A stretch of 64,000 bases of DNA. Source: DASWJZ01 sp963814905. Its GTDB lineage: Bacteria; Pseudomonadota; Alphaproteobacteria; Rhizobiales; Afifellaceae. Below, in pieces: positions 44,476-53,394 of this stretch. The stretch is from positions 434,001 through 498,000 of the forward strand of contig CAWFEM010000011.1 of the NCBI GenBank assembly GCA_963814905.1, read 5' to 3'. Position 1 is the first letter of the stretch. Every line of letters starts with the position of its first letter. The translations under genes were made by a program, and so were the position numbers. The notes beneath the pieces were generated by a model that saw only the letters and a list, made by a program, of their open reading frames with translations, made no database searches and was not told the origin of the DNA.

Positions 44476-44764
44476 GCGCTCAGGTTCGGGGCCGAACCCC
44501 TGGCGCGGCTTTTCCGACGCCTTCGCGTTCGGCCTCGATTGCCAGGAAGTGATACTGCGGCGTCTCCCGCGTCTCGCACGGGGAGACGCCCTCGCCATGC
44601 GGGAGACGCAGCGGATGATCGCCGAGAAAGCGACGACCGCGGTGGCAGCAACCTGGAACGCCGCCTTTGCGTGGCAGCACGGCGGCGACGCTGCGGCGGT
44701 CACCGCCGCCTCGAACACCTACAGAAAAGCCGTGCGCGCCAACAAGCGGAGGCTCCGCCGCTAG
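44465..44764 (+). CDS. Small helical hypothetical protein
   Basis: A 99-residue protein starting at GTG 44465, overlapping the CsbD gene by 11 nt. It appears mostly alpha-helical (GLDCQEVILRRLPRLARGDA, MRETQRMIAEKATTAVAATW) with an Arg/Lys-rich tail, and looks like phasin- or apolipoprotein-like small proteins common in Rhizobiales. I do not assign a function. Overlap with CsbD suggests co-expression under stress. It converges with iolE 10 bp downstream. Confidence 0.7.
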   Translation: MASRRSGSGPNPWRGFSDAFAFGLDCQEVILRRLPRLARGDALAMRETQRMIAEKATTAVAATWNAAFAWQHGGDAAAVTAASNTYRKAVRANKRRLRR

Positions 44765-44774
44765 AGGCGGGCTC

Positions 44775-45674
44775 TCACGCCTCGATCACGTAGCCTGCCT
44801 CGGTGAGCGCTTCCGACAGCGCTTCATGGCCGATCTTGGCGTATTTCAGCGGGTTCGCCTTCTTCGGATCCTGTTCCGCCTCCACTACGAACCAGCCCTC
44901 GTAGCCGATCTCGGCGCAGACGCGGGCGACGGCCTTGAAGTCGATCATGCCGTCGCCGGGCACGGTGAAGACGCCGGCGAGCACCGCGTCGAGGAACGAG
45001 GTCTTTTCGAAGTCGACCGACTTCAGCACGCTCGCGCGGATGTCCTTGGTGTGGACGTGGTTGATGCGGGCGCCGTGCCGCTTCGCCATTCCGAGCGCGT
45101 CGCCTCCGGCGAAGGTGATGTGGCCGGTATCGAAGAGGAGCCCGACCGCCTCACCGGAAAAATTCATCAGCCGGTCGACATCGTTCTCCGTCTCCACCGC
45201 CGTCCCCATGTGGTGATGGAAGGAGAGGGGGACCTTCGCCTCGTGGCAATGCTCGGCGAAAGCCGTCAACTTCCGCCCGTAGGCGCGCATCTGCTCGTCG
45301 TCGAGGCGCGGGCGCCTGGCGAGCGGCACGTGTTGCTGGTTCTGCACCGTGCCCGTCGTCTCGCCATAGACGATGACGCTCGCGCCGTTCTCGCGGAAGA
45401 GCTCAAGCTGCGCGTGCGCGCGATCTTTTTCCGCCGCAAGGTCGTTCTCAAGCACGCGGCCGGAATACCAGCCGGAGACGAGCTTCAGGTCGTGCGCGGC
45501 GAGCACCTCTTTCAGCTCGCGCGGCGTCTTGGGAAATTTTCCGCCGGTCTCCGTGCCGGAAAAGCCCGCCTCGCGGCTTTCGGAGAGGCAGACTTCGAGC
45601 GGCGTGTCGCCGCCGAGTTGCGGCAGGTCGTCATTGGTCCAGGCAATCGGCGCAATGCCGAGACGCGCTTTCAT
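44775..45674 (-). CDS. iolE: 2-keto-myo-inositol dehydratase (inosose dehydratase)
   Basis: A 299-residue TIM-barrel enzyme that dehydrates 2-keto-myo-inositol to the trihydroxycyclohexanedione used by IolD. Signature segments are GIAPIAWTNDDLPQLGGDT at the start, SGWYSGRVLE, HHHMGTAVET near 153, LFDTGHITFAGGD near 180 and HTKDIR near 209, which supply the metal ligands. It follows iolD with only 3 bp between them, so the two form an operon separate from iolC-iolB. Confidence 0.95.
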   Translation of the reverse strand: MKARLGIAPIAWTNDDLPQLGGDTPLEVCLSESREAGFSGTETGGKFPKTPRELKEVLAAHDLKLVSGWYSGRVLENDLAAEKDRAHAQLELFRENGASVIVYGETTGTVQNQQHVPLARRPRLDDEQMRAYGRKLTAFAEHCHEAKVPLSFHHHMGTAVETENDVDRLMNFSGEAVGLLFDTGHITFAGGDALGMAKRHGARINHVHTKDIRASVLKSVDFEKTSFLDAVLAGVFTVPGDGMIDFKAVARVCAEIGYEGWFVVEAEQDPKKANPLKYAKIGHEALSEALTEAGYVIEA

Positions 45675-45677
45675 CCC

Positions 45678-47519
45678 CTAGACCCCCACGCGCTGTTTCT
45701 TGCGGCCCGCGGCGTGGTCCTTGCGCGCCTTCTTGACGGCGGGACGGGTAGAGACTTCCGGCACGCCGACATCCCACCAGGCATCGCCCGGCGTCCACTG
45801 ATAGGCGTCCGTCTTGACCTCGATCAGCGTCGTGCGGTCGTTCTTCTTGGCCCAGCGGATCGCATCCTGAAGATCGGTCAGGCTTTCAACCTTGCGGGTC
45901 AGCGCTCCCATCGAGGCGGCGTGCGCTGCGAAGTCGACGCGGAACTCCTCAACGATCTTGCAGTCCTCGATCTGGTTGTTGAACGAGGGCACGCCCTTGA
46001 AGTTCTGCAGCCGGTTGATGACGGCGAAGCCGCCATTGTCGCAAAGGATGACGATGAGCTTATGGCCGGTGAGCACGGTCGAATAGATGTCGGAGTTCAT
46101 CATCAGGTAGGCGCCGTCGCCGATGAAGACGAGCACCTCGCGATCGGGATCGGCCATCTTCGCACCCCAGGCGCCGGCGATCTCATAGCCCATGGTGGAG
46201 AAGCCGAACTCGCAGTCGAACGTGCCCGGTGTCTTCACCTGCCAGTTCTTGCAAAGCTCGCCGGGGAAGCCGCCGGAGGCGGTAAGCGCCAGGTCGGTAT
46301 CGTCGGCGACGCGGTTCACCGCGCCCACCACCTGCGCATAGCTTGGCACACTGGTGTTGGTCGGCTTCGTCGCCTTCGCCACCATGGCGTTCCAGCCCTG
46401 GTATTCCTTCGCCGCGCGGCGCATCCAGGCCTTGTCCGCCTTCCAGTCGCCGAGCGCGACGCCGAGCTCGGCAATCGCCTCGCGCGCATCGGCGACGACG
46501 GAGAGTGCGCGGTGCTTGGTGGCGTCGAAGCGTCCGGCGTTGATGGCGATGAAGCGCGCTTCCGGCGCGAACGCGGTCCACGAGCCGGTGGTAAAATCCT
46601 GCAGCCGCGTGCCGATCGCCACGATCACGTCGGCGTCGCCGGCAAGCGCATTGGCCGAAGCCGCCCCGATCACGCCGATCGCCCCGACATTGTTCTTGTG
46701 ATCGTGGACCAGCGAGGCGCGGCCGGCGATCGTCTCGGCGACGGGCAGATTGTGGCGCTCGGCGAAGTCCGTGAGCGCCCCCTCGGCGAGCGAGTAGCGG
46801 ACCCCGCCACCGGCGATGACGAGCGGCTTCTTCGCCTTCTTCAGGAGCGCGGCCGCGCGCAGAAGCTCGCCGCGGTCGGGACGCTGCCGGCGGATATGGT
46901 GGACGCGCGGCTCGAAGAAGGATTCCGGATAGTCGAAGGCGAGCTCCTGCGTGTCCTGGCAGAGGCTGAGGAAGGCTGGGCCGCATTCTGCGGGATCGAG
47001 CATCGTCGCCACCGCCTGCGGCAAGGAGGAGATGATCTGCTCCGGATGGGTGATGCGGTCCCAATAGCGCGTCACCGCCCTGAAGGCATCGTTCACCGTC
47101 GTCGTCGGATTGCCGAAATGCTCCACCTGCTGCAGCACCGGGTCGGGGCGGCGGTTGGCGAAGACGTCGCCGGCGAGGATCAGGATCGGCAGCCGGTTCG
47201 CCATGGCGCAGCCGGCGGCGGTCACCATGTTGGCGGCGCCCGGTCCGATGGAGGAAAGCGCCACCATGATCTGGCGCCGGCGCTTGGCCTTGGCGAAGCC
47301 GACTGCGGCGAGCGCCATCGACTGCTCGTTCTGTCCGCGCCAGGTCGGGAACTCGTCCTTCACCGCCTCCAGCGCCTCCGACAGGCAGGTCACGTTGCCG
47401 TGCCCGAAGATGGCGAAAACGCCGGGGAAGAGGGGCACGACGTCCCCGTCGATCTCGGTCTTCTGCGCGATCAGGTAGCGGACCAGGGCCTGGGCCATGG
47501 TCAGACGGACGGTCTTCAT
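45678..47519 (-). CDS. iolD: 3D-(3,5/4)-trihydroxycyclohexane-1,2-dione hydrolase
   Basis: A 613-residue thiamine-diphosphate enzyme that opens the ring of the IolE product to give 5-deoxy-glucuronate. The activating glutamate is E65 in RGQNEQSMAL, and the ThDP/Mg motif is GDGAYLMMNSDI with DN at VILCDNGGFA near 500. The C-terminal PYR/PP layout and length match IolD. ATG 47519 follows GGGGAGGAAG. It is the first gene of the iolD-iolE operon; its upstream gap (47520-47680) shows no clear GGAA-N6-TTCC site. Confidence 0.96.
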   Translation of the reverse strand: MKTVRLTMAQALVRYLIAQKTEIDGDVVPLFPGVFAIFGHGNVTCLSEALEAVKDEFPTWRGQNEQSMALAAVGFAKAKRRRQIMVALSSIGPGAANMVTAAGCAMANRLPILILAGDVFANRRPDPVLQQVEHFGNPTTTVNDAFRAVTRYWDRITHPEQIISSLPQAVATMLDPAECGPAFLSLCQDTQELAFDYPESFFEPRVHHIRRQRPDRGELLRAAALLKKAKKPLVIAGGGVRYSLAEGALTDFAERHNLPVAETIAGRASLVHDHKNNVGAIGVIGAASANALAGDADVIVAIGTRLQDFTTGSWTAFAPEARFIAINAGRFDATKHRALSVVADAREAIAELGVALGDWKADKAWMRRAAKEYQGWNAMVAKATKPTNTSVPSYAQVVGAVNRVADDTDLALTASGGFPGELCKNWQVKTPGTFDCEFGFSTMGYEIAGAWGAKMADPDREVLVFIGDGAYLMMNSDIYSTVLTGHKLIVILCDNGGFAVINRLQNFKGVPSFNNQIEDCKIVEEFRVDFAAHAASMGALTRKVESLTDLQDAIRWAKKNDRTTLIEVKTDAYQWTPGDAWWDVGVPEVSTRPAVKKARKDHAAGRKKQRVGV

Positions 47520-47680
47520 TTCTTCCTCCCCAGAATCGCCGACGATTTTCGTTCCTTCTACCCAATCGGAAAGCGATGGGCGAGAGAGCGGAATTGCCAA
47601 AGCGGCTTTGGGGGAGTGCAGATGTCGCGGGAACCGGGCCGCCACTGGCGGGGCGGCGACCCGGATGTTGCGTGAGCGTT

Positions 47681-48328
47681 CTACGCGGCTTCTTCGATCT
47701 CCGCCTGCGTCGCGCGGATCGGGGCGGTCTTGGCCCACGGTTCGAGCGCGTGGACCCGGTCGAAGTAGGCGTTGATGCGGGGGTAGCGGGACCAGTCGAA
47801 GGGAACAGTGCCCCGATAGCCTTCGAAGGTCGCGACCGAATAGTCGGCCACGGTGACGGTATCTCCAGCGACGAAGCGACGGTTCTTCATGTGGCCGTCC
47901 AGAACGGGCGCGAACCGCTCGAGGCTCTCCTGCGCTCTTCGCACCAAGTCATCGTCGGTCGGTCCGATGCCGAGGCGCGGCTTGGCGAAGGCCTCGAAAG
48001 CAAGCGTCCCGAACGCTCGATTGAAGTGGGCGGTCTCCCAGAACTGCCACCGGACGATGTCGGCGCGCGCCCGGGGCCTGCGCGGAAAGAACGAGTCATC
48101 GCCGCCCTTCTCCGCCAGGTACTGCATGATGGCGTTCGACTCCGTCAGCGTGAAGTCTCCGTCGGTGAAAGCGGGGGACATCGCGTTCGGATTGAGCGCC
48201 AGGTACTGCGGCGCGCGAAGTCCCGTCGGAAATTCGATGTGGACGATTTCGACCTTCAGGCCCAGATGCGCGATGACGGCTTCCACCTTCCGGCCGTTGG
48301 GCGAGCCGACGAATGTATGAAGTTCCAT
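47681..48328 (-). CDS. Glutathione S-transferase
   Basis: A 215-residue GST. The thioredoxin-like N-terminal domain has the glutathione-activating region FVGSPNGRKV at 6-15, the cis-proline loop NAMSPAF near 48 and ESNAI near 64. The all-helical C-terminal domain contains the N-capping box DTVTVADYSVA near 155. AGGAGG lies upstream of ATG 48328. It is divergent from an ECF sigma gene, which could control it as a detoxification or stress gene. Substrates are unknown. Confidence 0.94.
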   Translation of the reverse strand: MELHTFVGSPNGRKVEAVIAHLGLKVEIVHIEFPTGLRAPQYLALNPNAMSPAFTDGDFTLTESNAIMQYLAEKGGDDSFFPRRPRARADIVRWQFWETAHFNRAFGTLAFEAFAKPRLGIGPTDDDLVRRAQESLERFAPVLDGHMKNRRFVAGDTVTVADYSVATFEGYRGTVPFDWSRYPRINAYFDRVHALEPWAKTAPIRATQAEIEEAA

Positions 48329-48425
48329 GGTCTTCCTCCTGAGGCCGCGGCGCGGCCAGAGATGCGGATCGGATTCGATCCATGTTGCTGAGACGAACGG
48401 TGGGGTGCGAAAGATTCTTGCGGCG

Positions 48426-48447
48426 AAGGATTTCGCGGCGAATCCTT
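48426..48447. promoter_or_regulatory. Inverted repeat between divergent GST and sigma genes
   Basis: AAGGATT (48426-48432) and AATCCTT (48441-48447) form a 7-bp inverted repeat with an 8-base spacer, 47 bp before the sigma factor start. It could be an operator or a leader hairpin. I see no matching ECF promoter motif with confidence. Confidence 0.25.
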
Positions 48448-48493
48448 TTGGCGCGCAAAAACGTCTACTGTTCGGGCGGTAGGGAATTGCGCC

Positions 48494-49405
48494 ATGAGTG
48501 AAACGCAGGATGCGCCGGCAGCAGCGGGAAACGACGGTCGCCCGGACCTCGATCGGCTAATCCGCGATCTTCGGCCGAAGCTGTATCGCTACTGCGCCCG
48601 CATGACGGGTTCCGCTATCGACGGCGAAGACGCTCTGCAGCAGGCTCTGGAGAAAGCCGTCGAAGCCTTTCCGCGCGCACAGCCGATCGCGCATCCGGAG
48701 GGCTGGCTCTTCCGCATCGCCCACAATTCCGCCGTCGATCTCGTCCGGCGTCGTGGCCGGCGAGACGCCGGGCGGGAAGCGGACGATCCCGACGTACTGA
48801 CGGACCCGGAATCGCCGGTTGAGTCCCGTGAGGCGGCGGCCGCCGCACTTAGAACCTTCATGGCGCTTCCCGCGGTCCAGCGCGGCTGCGTCATCCTGAT
48901 GGACGTTCTCGGATATTCGCTCAAAGAGATCGGCGAGATTCTGGGATTGTCGGTCCCGGCGGTGAAAGCGTCGCTGCATCGGGGCCGCGCGCGCCTGCGC
49001 GCGCTTGCCACCGAGCCCGACGACAGGCCCCTTCCGGTCCTTGCCGCACCCCAACGTACGCGTCTCGCTGCCTATGTCGATCGGTTCAATGCGCGCGACT
49101 TCGACGCCGTGCGCGACATGCTGGCCGCGGAGGTGCGTCTCGACCTCGTGACGCGCTTGCGCCTGCACGGAAAGGCCGAGGTCGGCACTTACTTCACGAA
49201 CTATGCGAAGGCGGTGGATTGGCGGTTCGCCGCCGGCCTGGTCGACGGACGACCAGCCATTATTGCGAGCGATCCCCGCGATTCGGGGCACACTCCCACC
49301 TATTTTGTGCTGCTCGCCTGGTCCGACGACGGTATTATTGCGATCCGCGACTTCTACCATGCCCGCTATGCGGTGGAGGGCGCCGAAATCGTCGTGTTCG
49401 ACTGA
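48494..49405 (+). CDS. ECF sigma factor with SnoaL-like C-terminal domain
   Basis: A 303-residue sigma factor. Region 2 at about 25-95 includes YRYCARMTGSAIDGEDALQQ and EGWLFRIAHNSAVDLVRRR. Region 4 at about 125-180 includes LMDVLGYSLKEIGEILGLSV. The remaining 110 residues are an NTF2/SnoaL-like module (LAAYVDRFNARDFDAVRDML to FYHARYAVEGAE), as in ECF41/ECF56-like groups where it modulates activity in place of an anti-sigma factor. It is divergent from a GST gene. The ligand sensed is unknown. Confidence 0.9.
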   Translation: MSETQDAPAAAGNDGRPDLDRLIRDLRPKLYRYCARMTGSAIDGEDALQQALEKAVEAFPRAQPIAHPEGWLFRIAHNSAVDLVRRRGRRDAGREADDPDVLTDPESPVESREAAAAALRTFMALPAVQRGCVILMDVLGYSLKEIGEILGLSVPAVKASLHRGRARLRALATEPDDRPLPVLAAPQRTRLAAYVDRFNARDFDAVRDMLAAEVRLDLVTRLRLHGKAEVGTYFTNYAKAVDWRFAAGLVDGRPAIIASDPRDSGHTPTYFVLLAWSDDGIIAIRDFYHARYAVEGAEIVVFD

Positions 49406-49475
49406 CGTCCGCCGATTTGCCGGGGCCCTGCGAGACCAGCTACACGTCTCCCCAAGTTGGGAGGAGGCGTCCGCA

Positions 49476-50600
49476 ATGGGCAACAACATCGGGCGGATCG
49501 GTATCGGGCTGGTGGGAAGCGGCTTCATGGGCCGCGCGCACGCCTTCGCGTTTCATTCGGTGTCGCAGATTTTCGACCTGCCGCTCAGGCCGGAGCTGAC
49601 GGTGCTTGCCGACCTGAACGAGGCGCAGGCGGCGGAGGCGGCGCGCCGGCTGGGCTTTGCGCGATCGGTCGGCGACTGGAAAGCGCTGGTGGCGGACCCG
49701 GAGGTCGCGGTCGTCTCGATCACCACCCCGAACCGCCTGCACAAGCCGATCGCGCTGGCAGCACTTGCGGCCGGAAAGGCGGTCTATTGCGAGAAGCCGC
49801 TCGCCGCGACGCTCGCCGACGCCAAGGCGATGGCGGAAGCGGCGCGGGCTTCCGGCGGGGTGACGCTCGTCGGCTTCAACTATTTGAGGAATCCCATCAT
49901 CGGGCTTGCGCGCGACATTGCGATGTCCGGCGAGATCGGTGAGATCGTCGCCTTCCGCGGCATCCATGCCGAGGACTACATGTGCGACCCGGCCGCGCCG
50001 CACTCCTTCCGCACCGACCCGGAAGGCGGAGGCGGCGTGCTGATGGATCTCGGCAGCCACATCGTCTCGCTCGCCCGTCATCTTGTCGGGCCGATCGAGG
50101 AAGTGGCGGCGGCGGCCTCGACGGTGCACAAGACGCGGCCGGCGGAGGGCGGCGCGAAGCCGGTCGCGGTCGACGATCACGGCCACTTCGTCGCGCGCTT
50201 CCAGAACGGCGCGCTCGGCACGATTTCGGCGAGCTGGGTCACGCCGGGGCGCAAGATGCAGCTCGACTTCGAGCTGATCGGGACGCGCGGCTCGCTGGCC
50301 TTCACCCAGGAGCGCTTCAACGAGCTGAAGCTTTTCGTGATGGGGAAGGGGCGCCAGGGCTTCAAGACGCTGCTCTCCGGGCCGGACACGCCGCCTTACG
50401 GCAATTTCTGCCCGGCGCCCGGCCACCAGCTCGGTTTCAACGACCTGAAGACGATCGAGGCCGCGCACCTTATCCAGGCGATCGCCGGGAAGGAGCAGGC
50501 GAGCCCGGATTTTTCGGAAGCCTACGAGATCCAGCGCGTCGTCACGGCGGTGCTTGCCGCCTCGGAGGCACGGGCCTGGGTCCGGGTAGACAGTCTCTGA
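49476..50600 (+). CDS. Gfo/Idh/MocA family oxidoreductase
   Basis: A 374-residue NAD(P)-dependent dehydrogenase of sugars or polyols. The Rossmann motif is GLVGSGFMGRAHAFAF at 11-26, the CEKP lysine lies near 109, and the catalytic DLGSHIVSLARH with aspartate and histidine is near 190. ATG 49476 follows GGGAGGAGG. Downstream there are 312 bases without a gene. The sequence is distinct from iolG and from the enzyme at the left edge, so this window carries three different members of the family. The substrate is not assignable. Confidence 0.92.
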   Translation: MGNNIGRIGIGLVGSGFMGRAHAFAFHSVSQIFDLPLRPELTVLADLNEAQAAEAARRLGFARSVGDWKALVADPEVAVVSITTPNRLHKPIALAALAAGKAVYCEKPLAATLADAKAMAEAARASGGVTLVGFNYLRNPIIGLARDIAMSGEIGEIVAFRGIHAEDYMCDPAAPHSFRTDPEGGGGVLMDLGSHIVSLARHLVGPIEEVAAAASTVHKTRPAEGGAKPVAVDDHGHFVARFQNGALGTISASWVTPGRKMQLDFELIGTRGSLAFTQERFNELKLFVMGKGRQGFKTLLSGPDTPPYGNFCPAPGHQLGFNDLKTIEAAHLIQAIAGKEQASPDFSEAYEIQRVVTAVLAASEARAWVRVDSL

Positions 50601-50912
50601 GCTGGAGAAAGATCGACGCGTCGCCCCTCCGTCTGCGACGTTTTGGCAAGCCTTTTGCATCGTCGGAAATGAGGGCGGCGCCGCTCCGGATTCGCGTCCC
50701 TGGGGCAGGTCTGCTTCGACTGCGCCGTCCTCCCCAAACCTCCTTGCGCCTCCAAGCCAATCGGCCTTTTCCGGTCAAACGCGCGTGCTCGCCGACGCGG
50801 ATCGGCCGGTTTCCCGCGTGCTCAGCGGATAGGCAACTTGCGCATGAGATTCGGGCGTGACCAGATAAGCGGCAGTCTTTAACCTCGCCCTCAAAAGGGG
50901 CAGACGGGTGTC
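50601..50912. other. Non-coding gap upstream of the Anbu operon
   Basis: 312 bases between the oxidoreductase stop and the GTG start of the ATP-grasp gene. Short open frames here on both strands have no ribosome sites and no recognisable product. The gap presumably holds the promoter of the Anbu operon, but I see no clear hairpin, repeat or known binding motif. Confidence 0.6.
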
Positions 50913-52355
50913 GTGAACGTTCAGGAAGGCGAAGTTTCGGCGACGGAAGCGTTCAACGAGATGTTGGACGCCGACGGAGCGATCCGGCCGACCTATCAAG
51001 AGGTGGCGATATGGCTGGAGGGTCAGTCGCGCCCCGGCCTCAAGCGAAAGCAGCATGAGGCGGAGACGCTGTTCCGCCGGCTCGGCATCACCTTCTCCGT
51101 CTATGGCAGCGAGAATGCGCTGGAGCGGCTGATCCCGTTCGACCTCATCCCGCGCATCATCTCCGCAGCGGAATGGCGGCACCTGGAGCGGGGCATCGAG
51201 CAGCGGGTCAGGGCGCTCAACGCCTTCCTCTATGACATCTACCATCGGCAGGAGATCATCCGCGCCGGGCGCGTCCCCGCCGACCTGGTGCTGGCGAACG
51301 ACGCCTACCTGCCGGAGATGATCGGCCACTCGCCGGCGCTCAACGTCTACGCCCACATCATCGGCGTCGATATCGTGCGCGTCGCGGAAAACGAGTTCTT
51401 CGTGCTTGAGGACAATCTGCGCACGCCGTCGGGGGTCTCCTACATGCTGGAGAACCGCGAGACGATGATGCATCTCTTCCCGGAGCTCTTCGCCCGGCAC
51501 CGGGTGGCGCCCGTCGGGCAGTATCCCGAGCTTCTCCTGCGCACGCTGCAGGCGGTGGCGCCGCCCGCCTGCGAGGGTGACCCGAAGGTCGCGGTGCTGA
51601 CGCCGGGCATCTACAACTCCGCCTTCTTCGAGCACTCCTTCCTCGCCGACCAGATGGGCGTGGAGCTGGTCGAGGGGCGCGACCTCTTCGTGGAGGACGG
51701 TTTCCTCTACATGCGCACCACGCAGGGCCGTGAGCGGCTCGATGTGGTCTACCGTCGCCTCGACGACGACTTCCTGGATCCGCTGACCTTCCGTCCCGAT
51801 TCCACGCTCGGGGTACCCGGGCTGATGGATCTCTATCGCGCCGGGCGCGTCACCATCGTCAACGCACCGGGCGGCGGCATCGCCGACGACAAGGCGGTCT
51901 ACGCCTACGTCCCGGAGATCATCCAGTTCTACACCGGTCAGCGTCCGATCCTGAAGAACGTCCCGACCTGGCGCTGCTCGATCCCGGAGGAGCTGGACCA
52001 TGTTCTCGCGCATCTCCCCGAACTGGTCGTGAAGGAGGTGCACGGTTCCGGCGGCTACGGCATGCTGGTCGGTCCGGCGGCGAGCCGGCGAGAGATCGAA
52101 GCCTTCCGCGCCAAGCTCAAGGCACGGCCGCATAATTACATCGCACAGCCGACGCTGGCGCTCTCCGCCTGCCCGTCGGTGACGCAAAGCGGCATCGCGC
52201 CGCGCCACGTCGACCTTCGTCCCTACGTGCTTGTCGGCGACCGCGTGCGCCTCGTCCCCGGCGGGTTGACGCGTGTTGCCCTGAAGAAAGGCTCGCTCGT
52301 CGTGAATTCCTCGCAAGGCGGGGGTACTAAGGACACCTGGGTGCTGCAGGACTGA
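50913..52355 (+). CDS. Circularly permuted ATP-grasp protein (Anbu operon)
   Basis: A 480-residue ATP-dependent ligase-like protein of the circularly permuted ATP-grasp type (DUF404/DUF407). Family stretches visible: RVRALNAFLYDIYHRQEI, LEDNLRTPSGVSYMLENRE, VVYRRLDDDFLDPL, VKEVHGSGGYGMLVGP with the glycine-rich ATP loop near 377, and LRPYVLVGDRVRLVPGGLTR near the end. Such enzymes join carboxyl groups to amines, perhaps making a gamma-glutamyl or amide-linked peptide. GTG 50913 is the most likely start. It is the first gene of four transcribed together to the Anbu protease. Confidence 0.92.
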   Translation: MNVQEGEVSATEAFNEMLDADGAIRPTYQEVAIWLEGQSRPGLKRKQHEAETLFRRLGITFSVYGSENALERLIPFDLIPRIISAAEWRHLERGIEQRVRALNAFLYDIYHRQEIIRAGRVPADLVLANDAYLPEMIGHSPALNVYAHIIGVDIVRVAENEFFVLEDNLRTPSGVSYMLENRETMMHLFPELFARHRVAPVGQYPELLLRTLQAVAPPACEGDPKVAVLTPGIYNSAFFEHSFLADQMGVELVEGRDLFVEDGFLYMRTTQGRERLDVVYRRLDDDFLDPLTFRPDSTLGVPGLMDLYRAGRVTIVNAPGGGIADDKAVYAYVPEIIQFYTGQRPILKNVPTWRCSIPEELDHVLAHLPELVVKEVHGSGGYGMLVGPAASRREIEAFRAKLKARPHNYIAQPTLALSACPSVTQSGIAPRHVDLRPYVLVGDRVRLVPGGLTRVALKKGSLVVNSSQGGGTKDTWVLQD

Positions 52356-52443
52356 GCATGATCCAGAAAAGCCGGCATTCAGACCTCATGCTCGGACAGG
52401 GCGCCGCGACCTCGATTCGAGCAGATCGGGAGCGGCTCTAGCC

Positions 52444-53388
52444 ATGCTTGGCCGCACCGCGGAAAGCATGTTCTGGATGTCGCGGCATATCGAGCGCGCC
52501 GAGAACATGGCGCGGCTTGCGGAGGTCGGCTTCCGTATCTCGCTCATCACCGCCGATGGCGGCGACGGACACCGCGAGGAGTGGCACTCGACGCTCCGCA
52601 GCGCCGGCGTCATCGACCAGTTCATCGAGAAATACGGCGACGACTTCGGCAAGGCGATCAATTTCCTGCTCTTCGACGACGACAACGTGTCCTCGGTGCG
52701 CTCGTGCCTAAGAAGCGCGCGCACGAATGCGCGCTTCGTGCGCACCAAGATCACGCGCGACATGTGGGAGGCGATGAACTCCACGTGGCTGGAGTTCGAC
52801 GCCATGGACCGGTCGGCGGCGAACGGCGCGCGCCTGCCGGAGCTGATCGACTGGATACGGCAGCGGACGGCGCTCTTCCGCGGCGCGCTGCTTGGAACGA
52901 TCCTGCGCGACGACGGTTATTTCTTCAGCCAGCTCGGCGCCTTCGTGGAGCGCGCCGACAACACAGCGCGCATTCTCGACGTGAAATATTTCATCCTCCT
53001 GCCGAGCAACCAGATGATCGGCGGGGAGGTCGACACCTACCAATGGGAAACGATCCTGCGCTCCGTCTCCGGGCATCGCGCCTATCGCCACGTCTTCCAC
53101 GAGACCTACCGCCCGTGGCACGTGGCGGAATTCCTCATCCTGCATTCGGCGATGCCGCGCTCGCTGCGCTTCTGCTATGATTGGCTCGGTATCGCGATGG
53201 AGGGGCTCTGCACGCTCTACGGCGAGCGCAAGCCTTCCGCCGACCTCGTCGCGGAGACGCGCACCATGCTGATGACGATGAGCATGGACACGATCTTCCA
53301 GGCCGGCCTGCACGAGTTCCTGAGCGGCTTCATCGCGCGCAACAACCGGCTGACCGCGGCCGTTTCGTCCGACTACAATTTCGGCTGA
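52444..53388 (+). CDS. Alpha-E domain protein (DUF403)
   Basis: A 314-residue, mostly helical protein of the alpha-E (DUF403) family: MLGRTAESMFWMSRHIERAEN at the start, RTALFRGALLGTILRDDGYFF mid-way and DNTARILDVKYFILLP near 180. The biochemical function is unproven, but the family is nearly always beside circularly permuted ATP-grasp genes and is thought to act with them. ATG 52444 is 88 bp after the ATP-grasp stop and 6 bp before the transglutaminase gene, so it is within the operon. Confidence 0.93.
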   Translation: MLGRTAESMFWMSRHIERAENMARLAEVGFRISLITADGGDGHREEWHSTLRSAGVIDQFIEKYGDDFGKAINFLLFDDDNVSSVRSCLRSARTNARFVRTKITRDMWEAMNSTWLEFDAMDRSAANGARLPELIDWIRQRTALFRGALLGTILRDDGYFFSQLGAFVERADNTARILDVKYFILLPSNQMIGGEVDTYQWETILRSVSGHRAYRHVFHETYRPWHVAEFLILHSAMPRSLRFCYDWLGIAMEGLCTLYGERKPSADLVAETRTMLMTMSMDTIFQAGLHEFLSGFIARNNRLTAAVSSDYNFG

Positions 53389-53394
53389 GATCCG

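Noticed and set aside
44667..47675. A 1,002-codon plus-strand open frame across iolE and iolD
   Set aside because: It is antisense to two clearly identified iol genes and contains no recognisable motif.
50542..50778. Two short minus-strand frames before the Anbu operon
   Set aside because: No ribosome site and compositionally biased products; they overlap the end of the oxidoreductase gene in antisense.
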